5,393 nucleotides of DNA from the NCBI GenBank assembly GCA_011056825.1, contig DSBH01000119.1:1-5393 (forward strand), read 5' to 3'. The notes under the pieces were generated by a model that was given only the letters and a program-made list of their open reading frames with translations, made no database searches and was not told where the DNA came from. The position numbers and the translations under genes are program-made. This DNA is from Deltaproteobacteria bacterium. Its GTDB lineage: Bacteria > Desulfobacterota > Syntrophia > Syntrophales > UBA2210. Shown here piece after piece: positions 1 to 5,393 of this stretch (position 1 is the first letter of the stretch; each line of letters begins with the position of its first letter).

Positions 1-627
1 ATACAGGACGCCATATTTGATCTTATAGACGCGGGCAAGCTTTGTTTTGCCTCGGGTACATCACTGACGCCATCGCCGGAAGGTCTCGAACGTTTTTACC
101 GCGGTATCGAACGTTACCGTGAAAAAATTATTCTCAGACCGCTGGAAGTGAGCAACAGCGCCGAAGTGGTGAGCAGGCTGGGAATTATGGCCATGAACAC
201 CGCCGTCGAGGCGGACATTTACGGGAACGTTAATTCCAGCCATGTCGGCGGCGGGGCCGTCGTGAACGGCATCGGCGGGGCGGGAGATTTTTCAAGGAAC
301 GCGCTTCTCGCGGTTTTCATGACGCCGTCGACGGCGCGGGGCGGAAAAATTTCACGTATCGTGCCCCAGGTCACTCATGTTGATCATACGGAGCACGAAG
401 TCCATGCCATCGTGACGGAACAGGGGTTGGCAGACCTGCGGGGCCTCGATCCCCGTGAGCGGGCGGTGAGCATCATTGAAAACTGCGCTCACCCGCGCTA
501 CCGGGACGCTCTTCTTGATTACCACCGGCGTGCCGCGCGGAAAGGCGGCCATGAGCCGATCCTTCTGGACGAAGCCTTCAAGTGGCACCTGAATTTTGAA
601 AAAACGGGCGACATGATTCCGGAGTAA
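1..627 (+). CDS. Succinyl-CoA:acetate CoA-transferase / acetyl-CoA hydrolase family protein, C-terminal part (5' end outside window)
   Basis: The frame is open from the first base and ends at TAA 625-627, giving 208 residues of a family usually about 500 long, so roughly 300 N-terminal residues are missing. The visible part is the C-terminal catalytic domain of class I CoA-transferases of the AarC/Cat1 type, cytosolic enzymes that move CoA between acetate and succinate or other acyl groups. Visible signatures are EVSN (residues 49-52), NTAVEADIYGNVNS (66-79), the glycine loop NGIGGAGDFSRN (89-100), HVDHTEH (126-132) and VTEQGLADLRGL (138-149). By recalled alignment to Acetobacter AarC, N52, G93 and E140 match its active-site Asn347, Gly388 and Glu435. 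The catalytic glutamate of the YTEVIQD motif would fall two codons before the window. The sequence cannot distinguish succinyl-CoA:acetate transferase from acetyl-CoA hydrolase or a transferase with another acceptor. Family assignment is firm; substrate is inferred. Confidence 0.92.
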   Translation: MQDAIFDLIDAGKLCFASGTSLTPSPEGLERFYRGIERYREKIILRPLEVSNSAEVVSRLGIMAMNTAVEADIYGNVNSSHVGGGAVVNGIGGAGDFSRNALLAVFMTPSTARGGKISRIVPQVTHVDHTEHEVHAIVTEQGLADLRGLDPRERAVSIIENCAHPRYRDALLDYHRRAARKGGHEPILLDEAFKWHLNFEKTGDMIPE

Positions 628-3600
628 CGTGCCGCGCGAAATCGGCGGAAGTTTTTCGAGGGACCGGATAAGAGGTTAAAGGTTAGAGGTCATGGGTAAG
701 GGGTTAGAGGTCTCTTTTTATCGGCCGTCCAGTCGTTCCAGCGCCGCCGCGTAGGCGCCGAGAGCGACGGCCCGCTCCGTTCCAAGCCGGGAAACACCGA
801 CGCCGACGCGCTTTATTTCTTCGAAAGTCACTGTCCGGTTGCTGAAAGGGACCATAACGCCACGCAAATCGTCGTGAAGGAATTCTTGAAGCCCGGCAGG
901 ATCTTCCAGGTTAAAGGCCGTAGTTTCCATGCGGGGCAGGGGGCTGCCCGAAAGGGTCACGAAGCCGGCGTTCATTTCATCGACCAGCTGTGACAGGAAA
1001 AGCTTGTGGGCACCGGCCAGACCGCCTCCCAGTACCACCAGTCCGTCGAGAAGCGTCACGGCGTTGGCGACGGCGTCGCCCGTCACCGCGGCCAGTTCCG
1101 TGAAAGCGTGACGGGCCGCTTCGGAGTTACCTTCTCGCTGTTCCATGCCGATCTCATAAATTTCTTTCGGCGTCGGGGCGTCATCTTCGGCGATGCCCGC
1201 CACGCGGGCAAATACCCGGCGTACACCCCGAGCGCCCGCGCTGTCCTCGACGCTGCTCTGCGGGTACAGGCGGTTCCTCATGCGGTTGATTTCTCCCTGG
1301 ACTGCGTTGTCGCCCTGGAGCATGCGGCCTTCCGTCACGATGCCGCCGCCGATCCCCGTGCCGAGGGTTACTCCCAGCAGGTTTTTGTAACGCCGGGCGC
1401 TGCCGTGTTCTTTGAGCATTACGTTGATATGGGGAAGAAACCCTGCCAGAGACTCGCCGTAGGCGAACAGATCGCCGTCGTTGTAGATAAAGACGGGCAG
1501 GCCGAAGTGGTCTTCAAGCATCGGGCCCAGGGCGATGCCGCCGCGGAAAACGGGAATATTTTCGAGATCGCCGATGACGCCGCTCCGGTAATCGGCGGGG
1601 GCGGGAAACCCGAAGCAGACGGCCGAAGGCGGATCGGCCAGATGGGACCGGATGTCTTCGAACCCGCCGATGACGGCCTGAAGGGTTGCTTCGAGGGTGT
1701 CCCGGGCCGTCGGGATCGCCAGGGACGGGACCACTTCCTCGCCGCCCCGAAGGGCGGAAAAGACCAGCCGGGTTCCCCCGGCGTCGAGGGTCATGATGAT
1801 ACGTTTGTCTTTCCGGTAATCCATGACGCTTGTTCTTTCGTTCAGCGGTGAATGAAGCTCGGCGCCGTCATTCCACCATCCGTGTTCAAAGCATTTTCGT
1901 CGTAAGCGGCGCCCTGAAAAGTATCACGGCGTTCAAGTTCCGCGTCAACCGCATTCAGTACGGCGAGTTTATTTTTCGCCCATTCAGGCGCAAGAAAAAC
2001 ATCCCGGTAGCCGTCCGCGGTGAGTCGCTGTATCACCATGCCGGGCGGCAGTATTTCCAGTATATCGACAACCGTATTGACATAATCATCCTTCGTCATC
2101 ATGGGGAGCTTGCCTTCACTGAAAAGACGTCCCGCCCTGGTCCCCGCGAGTGCCAGCAGCAGGTGAATCTTAATGCCGTCGATGGGAAGCGTTGACAGGA
2201 GACGGGCCGTGGCCAGCATGTCGTCCCGGCTCTCGCCGGGAAGTCCGAGAATAATGTGAACGCAGATGTGAATGCCCCGGCCGGTTGTTCGTTTCACCGT
2301 GTTAAGGAATGTCTGGAGATCGTGCCCGCGGTTGATGGTCCGGAGCGTCCGGTCATGCATGGACTGCAGGCCGTATTCGACCCACACGTGGCGTCCCTCC
2401 TCGACATAGGACTGGAAGAGGTCGATGACGTCATCGGCTATCACGTCCGGCCTGGTTCCCACGGCGATGCCCACCATGTCTTCGACGGCCAGGGCTTCGT
2501 CGTAAAGCGCCTTGAGATGGTCGTACGGTCCGTAGGTATTCGTGGCCGTCTGGAAATAGGCGATAAATTTTGTCGCTCCGCGCATACGGCGGTACAGTTC
2601 TTTTCCCGAGCGAAGCTGCTCAGTTACCGAAGGCAGTGGTCCCGCCTGCCGGAGACGTGAAAACCGGCCGTCGCAGTAGAAGCATCCTCCTCTGGCTATG
2701 GTCCCGTCACGATTGGGACAGGTAAATCCCGCGTCTATCTGCAGCTTGTAAACCCGGCAGCCGAACTGCTCGTGAAAATACCGTTTCAGGTCATAGTACC
2801 GTTTATCATTCCCGGTGTTCATTCCTTGTGTCAACCCTCGTTCAATAATTTCCTTGTCTTTTGATTTTTCATGATAGTAAAGTACCTCTTTTAATTCAAC
2901 ATCGATCAGGAGGATGAGTCAAAGCCACATGAAAACCTATGACGTGATCGTCGTCGGAGCGGGACACGCAGGCTGCGAAGCGGCGCTCGCCTCGGCGCGC
3001 ATGGGCTGCGACACGTTGCTGTTCAACATTAATCTCGATTCCATGGCCCTCATGTCCTGCAACCCGGCTATCGGTGGGTTGGGGAAAGGCCAGATCGTGA
3101 AAGAGGTGGACGCCCTGGGTGGCTGGATGGGAAGGATTGCCGACGAAACGGCCTGCCATTTCCGCGTGCTCAACCTTTCAAAGGGGCCGGCGGTGCAGTC
3201 CTCCCGTTGCCAGTGCGACAAACAGCTTTATCGCCTTGCCATGAAACGGGTACTGGAAAAGCAGGAACATCTCTTCCTGCGCCAGGGGCTGGTGGAGGAA
3301 CTGGTTGTCGAGGATGGACGAATCAGGGGTATCCTGGACAACACGGGTTGCTTCTTCGGCGCGTCGGCCATCGTCGTCACGGCGGGGACCTTTCTTGATG
3401 GCGTCGTCCATGTTGGTACGTCACGACAGTCAGCCGGCCGCGCCGGGGAAATCGCTTCGATCGGTCTGGCGGAAAACCTGCGGAAACTGGGATTCGCCAC
3501 GGGCCGTATGAAAACCGGGACCCCGCCGAGAATCCGTGCTTCAACAATCGATTTTTCCGTGTTGGAGCGTCAGGACAGCGATCCGGAGCCGCGCCCTTTT

Positions 3601-5393
3601 TCTTTTACTACGAAGCGTCTCAGGGAGGAGCGGCTGCCGTCCTATTTCGGCGCCACCACGGAAGCGACGGCCCGGGTGATCCGGGAGAATATAAACCTGT
3701 CTCCCCTGTATTCCGGCGCCATAAGAGGCGTGGCGGCCCGCTACTGCCCCTCGCTGGAGGACAAGGTGATGCGCTTCTCCGACAAGAAAAGCCATCCCGT
3801 GGTGCTTGAATTTGAAGGGCTCGACACGGAGGAAATATACGCGAAGGGACTCGGCAACAGTCTGCCGCCGGAGCTCCAGGAGCAACTCGTCCGGTCGGTG
3901 CCGGGCCTGGAGCGGGCGGAGATCATGAGAAGCGCCTACGCCATCGAATATGATTTCGTGCAGCCGACCCAGCTGCTTCGGACACTGGAGACAAAACAGG
4001 TCAGAGGGCTCTTCATGGCGGGGCAGACGAACGGGACGTCAGGATATGAAGAGGCGGCCGGGCAGGGCCTGTGGGCGGGAATCAACGCGGCCCTGGCTGT
4101 TCAAAAAAGAGAACCTTTTGTTCTGGACCGGGCCGACGCGTATCTCGGCGTCATGGTCGACGATCTCGTCACGCGGGGAGTCGATGAACCGTACCGCATG
4201 TTCACGTCCCGCGCGGAATATCGTCTCATGCTCCGGGAGGACAACGCGGGTTTCCGTCTCATGAGAAAAGGGCTGGATCTGGGGCTCATTACGCGCGAGC
4301 AGTATGAGGGACTGGAAGAACGGGAACGGCGCGTCAGGGAGGGAATCGCCGAACTGTCGTCGGTTAAAATTCAACCTGATCCGGAAACAAAAAAAATATT
4401 GGAAGGGATGAACACGCAACCCGTAAAGAACTCCACCACGCTCTATCATCTTTTGAAACGTCCCGAAGTCCATTGCGACAATCTGAAGGTTTTCGGCGTG
4501 CTGGCCGATGATCCGGGCGAAGACGTGAAACGGCAGATAGAAATCGGGGCAAAGTACGAAGGATATATTCAGCGGCAGCAGGAAGAAGTACAGCGTTTCA
4601 AGAGCCTGGAAGCGAAGACCATCCCGGCGGGAATGAATTACGGCGCGATTCCCGGCCTTTCCCGCGAACTGGTCAAAAAGCTCGCCGACGTTCAGCCCGT
4701 CTCCGTGGGACAGGCGAAACGGATTCCCGGCATGACTCAGGCCGCGTTGTCGGCTGTTCTGATTTACGCGAAAAAACGCGAGGCCGAAGAAAAAACGGCG
4801 GGATCTTCGGGGAAAATCACGGAAGATGCCGCGGTAGCGCACGGAGAGTCGGGACCTTAATTGCGCGAACCGGGAAAAGGTGAAAATGAACGACTGCATA
4901 CCGACAAAAATAAAGAAGCTTATGGACCGGGGAGTTGATATTCGCAACCCCCTGATGGTGGATATTGATGACGACGTGGTTCTCGAGAGGATTTCGGGCG
5001 ACGACGTGGTGTTCTACGGGCAGGTGCGTATCTCGGGGACAGACACAACCCTGTGCTCCGGATCCCGTTTGGGTGAAGAAGGCCCGGTCACGCTGATAAA
5101 TTGCCGACTCGGAAGAAATGTGCGGCTGAAAGGCGGGTCTTTCAGGAAGTCTCTCTTTCTTGACCGGGCCGAGTTCGGTCCCGGCGCCCATGTTCGCGAA
5201 GGCTGTCTCATAGAAGAAGAGGCGGGAGGAGCGCACACGGTCGGCCTGAAACAGACTATCCTCTTTCCGTTCGTCACCCTGGGGAGCCTGATTAATTTCT
5301 GCGACTGTTTCATGGCCGGCGGAACCAGCCGGAAAGATCACAGCGAGGTGGGGAGTTCCTACATTCACTTCAACTACACGCCCAACCAGGACA

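Overview
The window holds five protein-coding genes (two cut by the window edges) on about 5.4 kb of moderately GC-rich, densely coding DNA. Protein sequence character points to a bacterium of the former Deltaproteobacteria (Desulfobacterota), perhaps a Syntrophales-like or Geobacter-like lineage. The main clues are the MnmG sequence and the left-handed beta-helix 'GlmU-like' protein behind it, whose GGTSRKDHSEVGSSYIHFN signature I associate with that group. This taxonomic call is recalled family knowledge and was not tested by a search.

Layout. Positions 1-627 (+) are the C-terminal 208 residues of a succinyl-CoA:acetate CoA-transferase / acetyl-CoA hydrolase family enzyme. It converges on a minus-strand pair, and the short gap between them (628-717) carries a degenerate tandem array of 7-nt units built on GGTTAGA. 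The minus-strand pair is a YhcC-type (TIGR01212) radical SAM protein (2822-1842) followed 17 nt later by an unusual ROK-family sugar-kinase-like protein (1824-718). The 91-bp divergent region 2823-2913 contains a good sigma70-like promoter for the minus operon and a weaker, overlapping candidate for the plus strand. On the plus strand, mnmG (2914-4860) encodes the FAD-dependent tRNA wobble-uridine modification subunit. A partial beta-helix protein follows 25 nt later (4886 to the window end).

How they fit together. MnmG is a housekeeping tRNA-modification gene. Its best-known partner gene (mnmE) and the frequent neighbour rsmG are not visible here; a beta-helix protein of unknown role occupies the downstream slot instead. 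The radical SAM/ROK pair is spaced like an operon, but no shared pathway is evident. The CoA-transferase is separate central metabolism (acetate and acyl-CoA interconversion).

I see no RNA gene, CRISPR array, insertion sequence, phage gene or defence system. Nothing here clearly amounts to an undescribed system. The most unusual items are the ROK protein that has lost the family's zinc/sugar motif, the heptanucleotide array, and the tightly overlapping divergent promoter region with oddly spaced ribosome-binding sites.
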